From positions 4,989,501 through 5,053,500 of the forward strand of contig NZ_CP121695.1 of the NCBI RefSeq assembly GCF_029761915.1: DNA of 64,000 nt, read 5' to 3'. This document shows, piece after piece, positions 1-8,673 of this stretch. Position 1 is the stretch's first letter. Every line of letters starts with the position of its first letter. This stretch comes from Bradyrhizobium sp. CB1650 (lineage in GTDB: Bacteria; Pseudomonadota; Alphaproteobacteria; Rhizobiales; Xanthobacteraceae). A program made the translations under genes and the position numbers. The notes beneath the pieces were generated by a model. It was given only the letters and a program-made list of their open reading frames with translations, was not told the origin of the DNA and searched no databases.

Positions 1-1358
1 TGCAGCTCAACGCCATCTCAGGACAATTTTTCACCGGGATCGCGCGGAGCTCCGTCCCCGTGCTGCTGCCTTTCGATGCTGCCGCCTACCTCGAGGCGCA
101 GCGCAACGGCGCCGCGCCGAGCCTGGCGCTTGCGCGTTACCAAGCCGATTTCAGTCCGGTCGACATATTCGATGCCGGTCCGGCCGGCTATAGCGCGAGC
201 TTTTCGTTCGAGCCCGGCGCTGGCGACGGCATGCCGGTCCGGGTATTCGCAAGGCCGGTCGAGGTGCAGATCACCGGCTCCGCGCTCATCTACGACATCG
301 CCGATCCCACCGGCGGCAAGGGCGAGCAGGTTAAGCCGCTCGCAGGGCTCTATCCGGATTTGCGCAAGTTCATCCGGGAAGGTTATCTGCGCTACGCCTT
401 CACGCGTTTCGGCGTCGCCTATGTGGTGTCGATCCAGTGCCTCGACAGCGTCGCCAAGCCGCGGCGACTCGCCTGTAAGGAGGCCTATCCGGTCGCCGAA
501 CGGTTTCTGAAGGCGCTGCGGGTCGCCGGGGGTCAGCGCATGCGGCCGCTGATGGAGGTCGCCTCGGATGTCATCGACCGTCCCGCAGAGCGTTCGCTGG
601 ATTTCAGCTACCGGCCAAGCGGCGACATCATCCCGAACACCGGCTATCGCAAGCAAGGCGGCCATGCCGACGTGATGGCCTATGCACAAATCCGCTTCCC
701 ACTCGAAAAGGCACCGGCGTTCGTGCACTCGCAATCGTATGTCAGGCGCGACAAGTCGGACGGTCCAACCGCCTACCCGTGGCGTGACAATTTCTGCGAG
801 TCACGCAGCTTCGAGGTGTGGCAATGCAACGGCGGCTATGGCCATCAGGGCGAGGATATTCGCGCGGTCGCCTGCCCGCCCGCCGGCGAAGGCCGCGAGC
901 GCTGCGATCCAAAGCAGCGGGCCGTGGTCGCGGTACGCGATGCCGTGGTGGTCCGCGGCGCCAAAGACCAAGCCGCGACGCTTGAGGTCAACAGCCGCAC
1001 CGAGCACATCCGCTTCCGCTACATGCACATGAATCCGCAGACCATGAACGCCGACGGCCTGCTCAACGGCCGCATCGTCACCGAGGGCGAGAAGATCGGC
1101 GTGGTCTCGAACTATCTCGATCATCCCGCCGGCACTTCCATGCACCTGCATTTCGACGTCCAGGTGTTCACCCGCGACGGCTGGATCTGGGTCAGTCCTT
1201 ACGTGACACTGGTCTCGTCCTATGAGCGTCTGATCCGCGCCCGCGGCCGCGAAATCGGCCCGGAGATCGCAGGCGCCCCACAACCGGTCGCGCATGCGCT
1301 GCCGGACGACACGATCAAGCCGGACCTGCGCGAGGGCTTGGGCCGCGAGGAGAATTGA
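1..1358 (+). CDS. M23-family peptidase-like protein, 5'-truncated by window edge
   Basis: The reading frame is open to the first base of the window, so the true start lies upstream and about 452 residues are visible. The C-terminal third carries LytM/M23 zinc-peptidase signatures: an HxxxD motif (GHQGED, around nt 840-860), a histidine in YMHM (about 1020-1032), and the HxH motif in MHLHFD (about 1140-1158). M23 enzymes are zinc endopeptidases that usually cut peptidoglycan cross-bridges in the periplasm. The N-terminal 250 residues are not a domain I recognise. The next gene is on the opposite strand and converges on it. Assignment to the family is good; substrate is unknown. Confidence 0.8.
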   Translation, partial: QLNAISGQFFTGIARSSVPVLLPFDAAAYLEAQRNGAAPSLALARYQADFSPVDIFDAGPAGYSASFSFEPGAGDGMPVRVFARPVEVQITGSALIYDIADPTGGKGEQVKPLAGLYPDLRKFIREGYLRYAFTRFGVAYVVSIQCLDSVAKPRRLACKEAYPVAERFLKALRVAGGQRMRPLMEVASDVIDRPAERSLDFSYRPSGDIIPNTGYRKQGGHADVMAYAQIRFPLEKAPAFVHSQSYVRRDKSDGPTAYPWRDNFCESRSFEVWQCNGGYGHQGEDIRAVACPPAGEGRERCDPKQRAVVAVRDAVVVRGAKDQAATLEVNSRTEHIRFRYMHMNPQTMNADGLLNGRIVTEGEKIGVVSNYLDHPAGTSMHLHFDVQVFTRDGWIWVSPYVTLVSSYERLIRARGREIGPEIAGAPQPVAHALPDDTIKPDLREGLGREEN

Positions 1359-1450
1359 GGGTTAACCGGTTGGTCTCGGTTTGCCCTAACCGCGCAATCG
1401 GCGTCGCCCCGGCGAAAGGCCGGGACGACTTAGGGCAGCGGCGTGTTGCG

Positions 1451-1954
1451 CTACTCCAAAAACGTCGTGAGCTGTGCGCCCTCGTCTGCCACGAACACCG
1501 CGATCAATTCCGCCGGCTCCGTGCTGCTGGCGTTGGCCGACACCAGATGGGTCGAACCGGGCGGCTCGAAGAAGGACTGGCCGACTGCAAACGTCTCGAC
1601 CGGACCTCCGCCGAGCTGGGAACGGATCTCGCCCTTCGTGACGTAGGCGGTGACGGATCCCGCGTGACGATGCGGTCGTGAGAACCCGCCGGGACCGTAG
1701 AAGACGCGCACGATGGTGACGCGTTTGCCCGGCACATTCGGCAGCGTGTAGGAGGCGATCGGCTCGACCTTGTCGAGCGGCGAGCTCTCGGCGGCACTAG
1801 CGCAGAGCGGCGCCAGCGCGCCGGATACGGCGTCCATCGTCAGCGGCAGCGCCTTGCCGATTGCGAGCGCACAGGCGAGCCCGGCGACGACGGCGAGCGA
1901 CATCAATCGCGATGGCATTGGCCGCGGCGCGGCGGACATCATCATTGGTGTCAT
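1451..1954 (-). CDS. exported cupin-domain protein
   Basis: 167 residues. The N-terminus has a hydrophobic export segment (about residues 20-38, ending near CASAAE), followed by a single small cupin barrel. The cupin metal motif is recognisable as PHRHAGS with a following glutamate (KGEIRS), and the second motif contains PGSTHLV. Such proteins often bind a metal or a small organic ligand; no reaction can be assigned. It lies 21 nt downstream of the AhpD-like gene on the same strand, so the two are probably co-transcribed under the MarR-type regulator that diverges from them. A periplasmic location is inferred from the signal sequence. Confidence 0.8.
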   Translation of the reverse strand: MTPMMMSAAPRPMPSRLMSLAVVAGLACALAIGKALPLTMDAVSGALAPLCASAAESSPLDKVEPIASYTLPNVPGKRVTIVRVFYGPGGFSRPHRHAGSVTAYVTKGEIRSQLGGGPVETFAVGQSFFEPPGSTHLVSANASSTEPAELIAVFVADEGAQLTTFLE

Positions 1955-1975
1955 ATCAGCCTCCTCTCGTCACGA

Positions 1976-2455
1976 TCAGGACGCCGCGGCATTTGCTGCG
2001 ACCGGGCGCTTCGCCGGCGTCCAGCGATATGCCGCGCCAAAGCGATTCCAGACATTGATCGAGGCGACAGCCGAGGTCAGATACATCAGCTCCGTGTCGG
2101 AGAACTCGCGGCTCGCTTCAGCGTAAACCTCGTCGCTCACTCCATCGGGCAGAAAGGTCAGCGCCTCAGCCCACGCCAGCGCCGCGCGCTCACGCGGGGA
2201 GAAAATCGGCGCCTCGCGCCAGACCGCGACCAGATTGAGCTTGTCCGCGGGCACGCCGATGCGCTCCGAGAGGAGGACGTGATGCTGCAAGCAGAATGCG
2301 CAGCCGTTGATCTGCGAAGCGCGCAGCTTGACGAGTTCGAGGAGTTGCTTGTCGAGGCCGGCCTTGGCTGCGAGCTGGCCGAGCGCGAGCACCAGATCAT
2401 AGGCGTCGGGCGCGAGGCGCTTGAAATCCTCATATTCGCTGCGGGCGTGTGGCAT
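1976..2455 (-). CDS. carboxymuconolactone decarboxylase (AhpD-like) family protein
   Basis: 159 residues, all-helical CMD/AhpD fold. The redox motif is visible as CAFC followed by LQHH (ORF residues near 50-60), the usual CxxC...H arrangement of peroxidase-linked AhpD-like proteins. Family members reduce peroxides or act as thiol-disulfide partners; those with CxxC are more likely redox enzymes than true decarboxylases. The protein has no signal peptide, so it should be cytoplasmic. It is the first gene of a two-gene operon with the exported cupin. The divergent MarR regulator and the palindromes between the two starts suggest control by an oxidative or phenolic signal, by analogy with OhrR/HypR-type loci. 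Confidence 0.88.
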   Translation of the reverse strand: MPHARSEYEDFKRLAPDAYDLVLALGQLAAKAGLDKQLLELVKLRASQINGCAFCLQHHVLLSERIGVPADKLNLVAVWREAPIFSPRERAALAWAEALTFLPDGVSDEVYAEASREFSDTELMYLTSAVASINVWNRFGAAYRWTPAKRPVAANAAAS

Positions 2456-2470
2456 TTTCGTTCACCTCGT

Positions 2471-2510
2471 CTTATTATAAGAATGCTTACATCTTATAAG
2501 AGCTCTTATA
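2471..2510. promoter_or_regulatory. two operator-like palindromes between CMD gene and marR
   Basis: In the 54-nt gap between the two divergent start codons there is an 11-bp perfect palindrome, CTTATTATAAG (2471-2481), and a 16-bp perfect palindrome, TATAAGAGCTCTTATA (2495-2510). Both share the half-site CTTATA/TATAAG. The gap is far more AT-rich than its surroundings. Placement between a MarR gene and its divergent neighbour is the classic arrangement for MarR autoregulation. The second palindrome ends on the A of the proposed marR start codon. Confidence 0.75.
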
Positions 2511-3055
2511 TGGTCCGCAAGACGGCTGACATCACAAGCTCGCAACCGGGCAAAAAGGCGGCCGCGCGGCGAGACGTTCAGCGGCCGAGCGCCGACGTGC
2601 GCGTCCCCGCGCCTGGCGAAGGCAAGCGCGGGGAACAAGGCTATCTCGGCTATCTGCTGCGGCAGGCCCATGCCGCGGTTCGGCTGAAGATGGAACGAAC
2701 GCTCGCCGATCTCGGCGTGACGTCGCCGCAATTCGCCGTGCTGACCATGCTCAACGCCTATCCCGGCCTGTCGGGCGCCGACGTCGCCCGCCTCACCTTC
2801 CTAACGCCGCAGACCGTGGGTGTGATCATTCGCAATCTCGAACGCGACGGCGCTATCGAAATGACGCCCCACCCCGTCCACGGCCGGATCCAGCAGTGGA
2901 CGCTCACGACGCGCGGCGCGACCCTGCTCAAGGCCTGCCGGGAGCGCGTCATCGCGCTGGAGAAGCGTCTTGCCGCAGGCCTGGACCCGACGGCGGAAAC
3001 CGCGATCCGGCGCTGGCTGTCCAACGTTGCAGCAGAGTTGCAGGAAGGGGATTAG
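2510..3055 (+). CDS. MarR-family transcriptional regulator
   Basis: 181 residues from the ATG at 2510, preceded by AAGAG seven bases upstream. An in-frame ATG at 2483 is possible but lies between the two palindromes. A 45-residue basic, disordered-looking N-terminus precedes a standard MarR winged helix: the recognition region reads LSGADVARLTFLTPQTVGVIIRN and the wing follows as GRIQQWTLTTRG. MarR proteins are dimeric repressors that release DNA on ligand binding or cysteine oxidation; no obvious redox cysteine is in the N-terminal part. It probably represses itself and the divergent CMD-cupin pair. It ends 9 nt before the convergent small gene. Confidence 0.9.
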   Translation: MVRKTADITSSQPGKKAAARRDVQRPSADVRVPAPGEGKRGEQGYLGYLLRQAHAAVRLKMERTLADLGVTSPQFAVLTMLNAYPGLSGADVARLTFLTPQTVGVIIRNLERDGAIEMTPHPVHGRIQQWTLTTRGATLLKACRERVIALEKRLAAGLDPTAETAIRRWLSNVAAELQEGD

Positions 3056-3064
3056 GCGCGACGG

Positions 3065-3316
3065 CTATCCGTCTCTCAACGCATCCTTGACCTCACCGGC
3101 GGGCCAGCTCTCTCCCGCAGCGATCACCCGCACGCGGCTTTGGTCTGCTGAATTCACCAGTACGTGCGAACTAACCCGCTCGTCGACGCGCTCGATGCGC
3201 AACTCCGTTTCGGGCTTCCAGCTCAATGTCAGATCGAGATCACCGGGGAAAATCCGCCACCGGGATCCGTCGTCGAGCTCGACGACGTGACTCTCAGAAT
3301 GCGCTCGTATCTTCAT
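3065..3316 (-). CDS. small hypothetical protein, 83 aa
   Basis: 83 residues, start chosen at the ATG at 3314-3316 because GGAGGG sits immediately upstream with good spacing. It is polar with alternating beta-like segments (VVELDDGSRWRIFPGDL) and no signal peptide or membrane segment. It resembles small conserved hypothetical proteins of Rhizobiales, but I do not recognise a named family. It converges on marR and lies 149 nt from the divergently transcribed lytic transglycosylase. Confidence 0.65.
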   Translation of the reverse strand: MKIRAHSESHVVELDDGSRWRIFPGDLDLTLSWKPETELRIERVDERVSSHVLVNSADQSRVRVIAAGESWPAGEVKDALRDG

Positions 3317-3465
3317 CACCCTCCAATTCGCATTGGCGCCGCGCGTGCCGGGGGAATGCAGAAGTGCGACACTTTGTTCCGGGAAACGACGCATTGGATC
3401 TGCCTGTTCCACTGCGACTTCAGGAACCGGCTCACAGTGGCTCCGTTTCCCGCTAGAATGCCCGC

Positions 3466-4695
3466 ATGAAGCAAGCTGATTCCACGGCCAATCCCACCCG
3501 CCGCGCTCTGCTGCGATCGGCGGGCGCAACCGCCCTGCTCGCCTCGCCTGCGCGCGTTCTTGCCGCCGCACCGCCCGGCTTCGAGGAGTGGCGCGAAGGC
3601 TTTCGCGCGCGCGCGATGGCGAAGGGAATTTCGGCCGCGACGTGGCAGCGCGCGATGGCGCGAGTCGAACCCGACATGAGCGTTTTCAAGCAGATCCGCA
3701 ACCAACCGGAATTCAACGAACAGGTCTGGCAATACATCAACCGTCGCGTCTCCGACTGGCGCATCATCAACGGCAAGATCGCGCTGAAGAACAACGAGGC
3801 GCTGTTCGCGCGCATCGAGCGCGATTTCGGCGTCGAGCGCGGCACGCTGCTGGCACTGTGGGGCGTCGAATCTGCGTATGGCGACCCGCTGGTGCAGCAG
3901 AACCACATGAGGCCGGTATTTCCTTCGCTCGCGGCGCTGGCCTGGAACGAGCCGCGCCGAAAGGCCTATTGGGAGACTGAGCTGATCAACGCGCTGCGCA
4001 TCGTCGACAAGGGCTGGAGCACGCCCGCGGAGATGCAGGGATCCTGGGCCGGCGCGATGGGGCATTCGCAATGGATGCCCGAGGTCTGGCTCAACGTCGG
4101 CATCGACTATGACGGCGACGGCAAGGTGTCGCCCTTCGGCAAACCCGACGATGCGCTGGGGTCGACGGCCAAATATTTGGTCAATCGCGGCAAGTGGCAT
4201 CGCGGCGAGCACTGGGGCTACGAGGTGCGCGCGCCCGGCAATATGACCGGCAGCCGTACCTACGCGGTCTGGGCGTCAGCCGGCGTCACCCGTGCCGATG
4301 GCCAGCCGTTCCCGCAGCCGAACGCCTCGGCGCAGATGTGGACGCCGGTCGCGGGCGGACCGACCTTCCTGTTGGGGCCGAATTTCTACTCGGTGAAGAG
4401 CTACAATCCCTCGATGAACTATGCGCTGGCGATCTGCCATCTCGGCGACCGCTGCCTCGGCGCGCCGCCCTTCATCCAGCCCTTCCCCGGCTCGGAGCGC
4501 GCGCTGACGCTCGCCGAGGTGCAGGAGATGCAGACGCGGCTCACCAAGGCCGGCTTCGACACCGGCGGCACCGACGGTCGCGTCGGCAACGATACCATGA
4601 AGGCGATCAAGGATTTTCAGCAGAGGGCCGGCATCACGCCGGCTGATGGCTATGGCGGGCTGAAGGTGCTGGCCAAGCTGCGGCAGGGGTCGTAG
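3466..4695 (+). CDS. MltB-type lytic murein transglycosylase with C-terminal peptidoglycan-binding domain
   Basis: 409 residues. The N-terminus has a twin-arginine-like region (TRRALLRSAG) and a hydrophobic stretch ending in AAA, indicating export. Residues about 40-330 are the MltB catalytic domain; the catalytic glutamate is E135 in the WGVESAYG motif, and the conserved GSWAGAMGHSQWMP segment follows. The last 60 residues (EVQEMQTRLTKAGFDTGGTDGRVG...) form a PG_binding_1 domain. The enzyme cleaves the MurNAc-GlcNAc bond with 1,6-anhydro product formation in the periplasm. The window also holds the end of anmK, a 1,6-anhydroMurNAc kinase, far away at 63.8 kb. Confidence 0.93.
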   Translation: MKQADSTANPTRRALLRSAGATALLASPARVLAAAPPGFEEWREGFRARAMAKGISAATWQRAMARVEPDMSVFKQIRNQPEFNEQVWQYINRRVSDWRIINGKIALKNNEALFARIERDFGVERGTLLALWGVESAYGDPLVQQNHMRPVFPSLAALAWNEPRRKAYWETELINALRIVDKGWSTPAEMQGSWAGAMGHSQWMPEVWLNVGIDYDGDGKVSPFGKPDDALGSTAKYLVNRGKWHRGEHWGYEVRAPGNMTGSRTYAVWASAGVTRADGQPFPQPNASAQMWTPVAGGPTFLLGPNFYSVKSYNPSMNYALAICHLGDRCLGAPPFIQPFPGSERALTLAEVQEMQTRLTKAGFDTGGTDGRVGNDTMKAIKDFQQRAGITPADGYGGLKVLAKLRQGS

Positions 4696-4711
4696 AGCGC
4701 GCTTTCTCCTC

Positions 4712-4814
4712 CGTCATTCCGGGGCGCGCGGTAGCGCGAACCCGGAATCCATTTTTCCACCTCGCTTGCCGCACGATGGATTCCGGGCTCGCGCTTCGCG
4801 CGCCCCGGATGACG
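4712..4814. repeat. dispersed palindromic intergenic repeat (CGTCATTCCGGGGC family)
   Basis: Two arms, CGTCATTCCGGGGCGCGCGG... and ...GCGCGCCCCGGATGACG, enclose CCGGAATCC/GGATTCCGG inner arms, giving a long imperfect hairpin. It sits between the convergent mltB-like and aldolase genes. Related copies occur at 27995-28085, 36810-36880 (degraded) and 53335-53376. It may act as a bidirectional terminator or be a non-autonomous element. Confidence 0.8.
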
Positions 4815-4825
4815 CCCCTGAGAAT

Positions 4826-5617
4826 TCAATGCCGGTATTGCGGCTCTTCCCCATCGAGCTGGCGGCGAATGGCGGCGAGGTGCAGTCGCGCGGATTCGGA
4901 ATCGCCCTCGCGCATCTGCCTGTAGGTCGCAGCCGCGATCGCGGGATCGACGGGCAGCACCTTTCGTCCGGTCGACATCGCCAGGACCTGCACCTCGGCG
5001 GCGCGTTCGAGATAATAGAGGTCGTCCCAGGCCTCTGCGATGGTCGGCGCCAGCACCATCACGCCGTGATGCTTCATGAAGACGATGTCGGCATCGCCGA
5101 CGGCGGAGGCGATGCGCGCGCCCTCGCGATTGTCGAGCGCGAGGCCGTTGTAGTCGCGGTCCACCGCCGTCCGGCCGTAGAATTTCAGCGCGGTCTGCCC
5201 GGCCCAGATCAGAGGATCGCCCTCGGTCATCGACAGCGCGGTGGCGTAAGGCATATGCGTGTGGAAGGCGACCTTGGCGCGCGGAAGGCGCTTGTGGATC
5301 TCGGCGTGGATGTAGAACGCGGTCGCCTCGGGCACACCCTCGCCGTCGAGCACGTTGCCGTGGAAATCGCAGATCAGGAGCTTTGAGGCCGTCAGCTCGC
5401 GGAAGGCGTAGCCATAGGGATTGACGAGGAAGAGATCGTCATGGCCCGGCACCACCGCGGAGAAGTGGTTGCAGATGCCCTCCTCAAAGCCGTTGCGCGC
5501 CGCCATCCGGAAGCAGGCGGCAAGATCCTCGCGCGCGGTGCGGATCGCGTCGGTGGCGAGATCCGGCCGGTTCGAGCGATCGGGCGCGGGTGAGCAGGCG
5601 TGAAGACTGTGCGCCAT
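4826..5617 (-). CDS. class II aldolase/adducin family protein
   Basis: 263 residues, one class II aldolase/adducin N-terminal domain spanning most of the protein. The zinc ligands are visible as the HxH of FHTHMPY and a later histidine in MKHHGVMV, with the proton-donor/phosphate-loop region near NHFSAVVPG. The family includes fuculose-1-phosphate aldolase and related aldolases or decarboxylases; in Rhizobiales most members have unknown substrates. It lies 95 nt downstream of an SDR oxidoreductase on the same strand, so the pair may form a sugar or hydroxy-acid catabolic unit, but this is only context. Confidence 0.88.
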   Translation of the reverse strand: MAHSLHACSPAPDRSNRPDLATDAIRTAREDLAACFRMAARNGFEEGICNHFSAVVPGHDDLFLVNPYGYAFRELTASKLLICDFHGNVLDGEGVPEATAFYIHAEIHKRLPRAKVAFHTHMPYATALSMTEGDPLIWAGQTALKFYGRTAVDRDYNGLALDNREGARIASAVGDADIVFMKHHGVMVLAPTIAEAWDDLYYLERAAEVQVLAMSTGRKVLPVDPAIAAATYRQMREGDSESARLHLAAIRRQLDGEEPQYRH

Positions 5618-5712
5618 GGCGAGCGAAACCTCCTTCGGTCGAAGACATCTGCGTTCTACAGGGCCGGCGCCTGCGCGTCAGCCCCTGCGCGCGCCACCCT
5701 GCCCTGCGCGCC

Positions 5713-6528
5713 TCACGCCCGCCGCGGCGCGCTCCCTGCGTTGATGCCGCCGTCAATCACAAGCTCGCTGCCGGTCACGTAGCGCGAGGCATCGGAGGCG
5801 AGATACAGCACGCCGCTCGCGATCTCCGCGGCGCGGCCGGCACGGCCGAGCGGCGTTGCAAGCCTCGCACGCTCCTCGGGATCGATCGGCGCGTTGCCCT
5901 GGTTGCCGGTGGCGCCGGTCGGGATCTTGCCCCAGATCGGCGTATCGATGATGCCGGGATGGACGGAGTTGACGCGAATGCCGTCACCGGCCGCCGCACA
6001 CTCCATCGCGACCGATTTAGCGAACAGCCGCACGCCGCCTTTGGTCGCGGAATAGGCTGACAGGCCCGGCGCGCCGCGCAGGCCCGCCAGCGAGGACATC
6101 ATGATGATCGAGCCGCCGCCGGTCTTGCGCATCAGGGGCAGGCAATGCTTGACCGACAGGAACACGCCGTCGAGATTGATCGCATTCTGCTTGCGCCAGT
6201 CACCGAGCGTCATGTCGACGATGGAGGGCACGGCGATGCCGATGCCGGCGTTCGAGACCAGGATATCGAGACGGCCGTGGCGCTTTGCGATCTCGGCTGC
6301 GATCTCGATCCAGCGCTCCTCGCTGGTGACGTTCTGTTCCAGGAAAACCGCCTTGCCGCCGGCCTTGGCGACGCGGCTTGCAAGCTCCGGTCCCCTGAGC
6401 TCGTCGATGTCGGTGATGACAACGGTCGCGCCCTCGCGCGCGAACAGCTCGACGATCGCTTCGCCGATGCCCGAGGCGCCGCCCGTCACCAGCGCGACCT
6501 TGCCCTCAACCTGCCCCGCCATGTTCAC
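5713..6528 (-). CDS. SDR-family NAD(P)-dependent oxidoreductase
   Basis: 271 residues, complete classical short-chain dehydrogenase. Cofactor motif TGGASGIGE near residue 15, VSNAG (a variant of NNAG) near 90, catalytic Ser in MMSSLAG, and YxxxK as YSATKGG. An aspartate at the end of beta-2 (VVITDID) favours NAD over NADP. The C-terminus ends in VIDGGINAG, normal for the family. The substrate is not recognisable. It is upstream of the aldolase-type gene in the same direction. Confidence 0.93.
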   Translation of the reverse strand: MNMAGQVEGKVALVTGGASGIGEAIVELFAREGATVVITDIDELRGPELASRVAKAGGKAVFLEQNVTSEERWIEIAAEIAKRHGRLDILVSNAGIGIAVPSIVDMTLGDWRKQNAINLDGVFLSVKHCLPLMRKTGGGSIIMMSSLAGLRGAPGLSAYSATKGGVRLFAKSVAMECAAAGDGIRVNSVHPGIIDTPIWGKIPTGATGNQGNAPIDPEERARLATPLGRAGRAAEIASGVLYLASDASRYVTGSELVIDGGINAGSAPRRA

Positions 6529-6553
6529 TCCCTTTTTTGTTGTTTGCCGACGG

Positions 6554-8395
6554 TCATCTAATCACGGATGGGCCCTGGTCGGGTAGCGCGACGTCGATGA
6601 CGCGAAACTGCACGCGCTCGGCACCCTGGTAGCGGTCGACCGACAGCGAGCCCGCGACATGGAGCTGCTGGCCGCGGTTGGCCACCAGCGCATTGCCGAG
6701 CTTCTGGCCGACCGAACGAAACGCGATGCCATTGACGATTGCACCGTCGCCGGACTTGAAGCGCAAGCGCAGATGCACCTGCCCGACCTCGTCGGCATAG
6801 ACGAGCTGGTGCGCCGGCAATGCCAGGACGGCTTCCGGATTGCCGCTGCCAAACGGACCGGCGCGGTTGAGCGTGGACGCGAGCTCCGGCGTCACCGCGC
6901 GGGCGGAAACCGCGCCGTCGATGTAGAGCTCGTTGACGTGGCGCGCTTCCGCGACGTCGTGCGCCAGCGCGTCTTCGAGATAGGCGCGGAACTCCGCGAG
7001 CTTCTCTTTTCGCAGCGTGACGCCCGCGGCCATCGCGTGCCCGCCCCCCTTGAGCAGGATGCCGTCGGCAACCGCCTGCCGCACCGCCTTGCCGAGATCG
7101 ACCCCGGCGATCGAGCGCCCGGAACCGGTGCCGATGCCGCCGGGCTCCAGCGCAATGGCAAAGGCCGGCCGCGAGAATTTTTCCTTCAGGCGCGAGGCGA
7201 CGAGGCCGACCACGCCGGGATGCCAGCCTTCGGAGGCTGTGACGATGACGCCGAGCTTGTCCTCGAATCCGATCGAGGCCAGCGCCTCCGCTTCGGCCTG
7301 GGCTTCGGCAGCCTGCTCGATGACGCGACGCTCGCTGTTGAGGCGGTCGAGCTCGGCCGCGATCCGCGCGGCTTCGACGCTGTCGCCTTCGAGCAGCAGC
7401 CGCACGCCGAGATCGGCGCGGCCGATGCGGCCCCCGGCATTGATGCGCGGACCCAGCATGAAGCCGAGATGCCAGGCCTCCGGTGGGCCGTTGAGCCGTG
7501 CCACGTCCATCAGCGCGGTATGGCCAACATGGTCGCGCCGCCGCATCGCGATCAGGCCCTTGGCGACGAAGGCGCGGTTCAGCCCGATCAGCGGCGCCAC
7601 GTCAGCGACCGTGCCGAGCGCGACGTGATGCAGCATGCCGAGCAGATCGGGCTCGGGCATCTGCGCGCTCCAGAAGCCACGCTGGCGCAGCTCGCGGTTC
7701 ACCGCGACCAGCGTCACCAGCACGAGCCCGACGGCTGCGAGGTGGCCGAGGCCGGAGAGATCATCGGAGCGGTTGGGATTGACGAGCGCATCGACCTCGG
7801 GAAGATCGAGGCCGCATTGATGGTGATCGATCACGACCACGGACAGGCCGAGCCGCTTGGCCTCGGCCAGTGGCTCGACGCTGGTGGTGCCGCAATCGAC
7901 CGTGATGAGCAGCGTGGCGCCCTTCGCGGCCAGCGCCCGTACCGCCTCCCTGTTCGGGCCGTAGCCCTCGAAGATGCGGTCGGGAATGTGGATCAGCGGA
8001 TCGAGCCCGCAATGACGCAGGTGCCAGGCGAGCAGCGCCGCCGAGGTCGCGCCGTCGACATCGTAGTCGCCGAAGATCGCGACCTTCTCGCCTTTGCCGG
8101 CCGCATCGGCGATGCGTTTGGCGGCGGCTTCCATCTCCGTCACGGTGAACGGATCGGGCAGCAGTTTGCGGATGGTCGGATCGAGGAAGTCGGTGACCGC
8201 GTCGATGTCGACGCCGCGCCCGGCCAGCACCCGCGCTAGCAGCTCCGGAAGCTGGTGGCGCTGCACGATGGCGAGCGCCCTCGCAGCGCCGCGCGCATCC
8301 AGCCGGTCCCGCCAGAGCTTGTCGGTGAGCGAGCGCGCGACGCCGAGAAACGCCTGCGGCATTTCGACGGGCAAGGCGGTGGCGGGCGGCGTCAT
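6554..8395 (-). CDS. recJ: single-stranded-DNA-specific exonuclease RecJ
   Basis: 613 residues, full length for RecJ. DHH phosphoesterase motifs are clear: FGDYDVDGATSAALL (motif I), TVDCGTTS (motif II) and VIDHHQCG (motif III), followed by the DHHA1 region (GGGHAMAAG) and the C-terminal OB-type domain. RecJ degrades single-stranded DNA 5' to 3' in RecFOR recombination, mismatch repair and base-excision repair, in the cytoplasm with Mn2+ or Mg2+. In many other Rhizobiales recJ lies next to hom and glpX (general recollection); here those genes are about 20 kb away. Confidence 0.96.
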   Translation of the reverse strand: MTPPATALPVEMPQAFLGVARSLTDKLWRDRLDARGAARALAIVQRHQLPELLARVLAGRGVDIDAVTDFLDPTIRKLLPDPFTVTEMEAAAKRIADAAGKGEKVAIFGDYDVDGATSAALLAWHLRHCGLDPLIHIPDRIFEGYGPNREAVRALAAKGATLLITVDCGTTSVEPLAEAKRLGLSVVVIDHHQCGLDLPEVDALVNPNRSDDLSGLGHLAAVGLVLVTLVAVNRELRQRGFWSAQMPEPDLLGMLHHVALGTVADVAPLIGLNRAFVAKGLIAMRRRDHVGHTALMDVARLNGPPEAWHLGFMLGPRINAGGRIGRADLGVRLLLEGDSVEAARIAAELDRLNSERRVIEQAAEAQAEAEALASIGFEDKLGVIVTASEGWHPGVVGLVASRLKEKFSRPAFAIALEPGGIGTGSGRSIAGVDLGKAVRQAVADGILLKGGGHAMAAGVTLRKEKLAEFRAYLEDALAHDVAEARHVNELYIDGAVSARAVTPELASTLNRAGPFGSGNPEAVLALPAHQLVYADEVGQVHLRLRFKSGDGAIVNGIAFRSVGQKLGNALVANRGQQLHVAGSLSVDRYQGAERVQFRVIDVALPDQGPSVIR

Positions 8396-8673
8396 GATTC
8401 GAGCGTGTTGGAGCAGTCGGGTAAAGACAGCGGCGCGGCGGCCGCCCCGGATCAGAGGATTCGTCGGGAATCTTCGGCAATTTGCAATCTCGACGCCACA
8501 GAAAGCGGTGGATTGCCGAATTCCTGAGCGACCTGACTACCATTTGAGCAGTCGTGCGGACAGCAAATTAAGTGGGCGTTAGGCGGAATCTTCGAAAAAG
8601 ACTCGCATTCGATCTGTGATTTGTTGTTCCGGGTTCGTTGCAGATCAGACCTCATTGCCAAGGGAAATCCCCG

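Noticed and set aside
6659..8239. Long open frame (526 codons) on the plus strand opposite recJ
   Set aside because: It is an antisense shadow of GC-rich recJ codons; its translation is low-complexity Arg/His/Asp and matches no family, while recJ has every expected motif.
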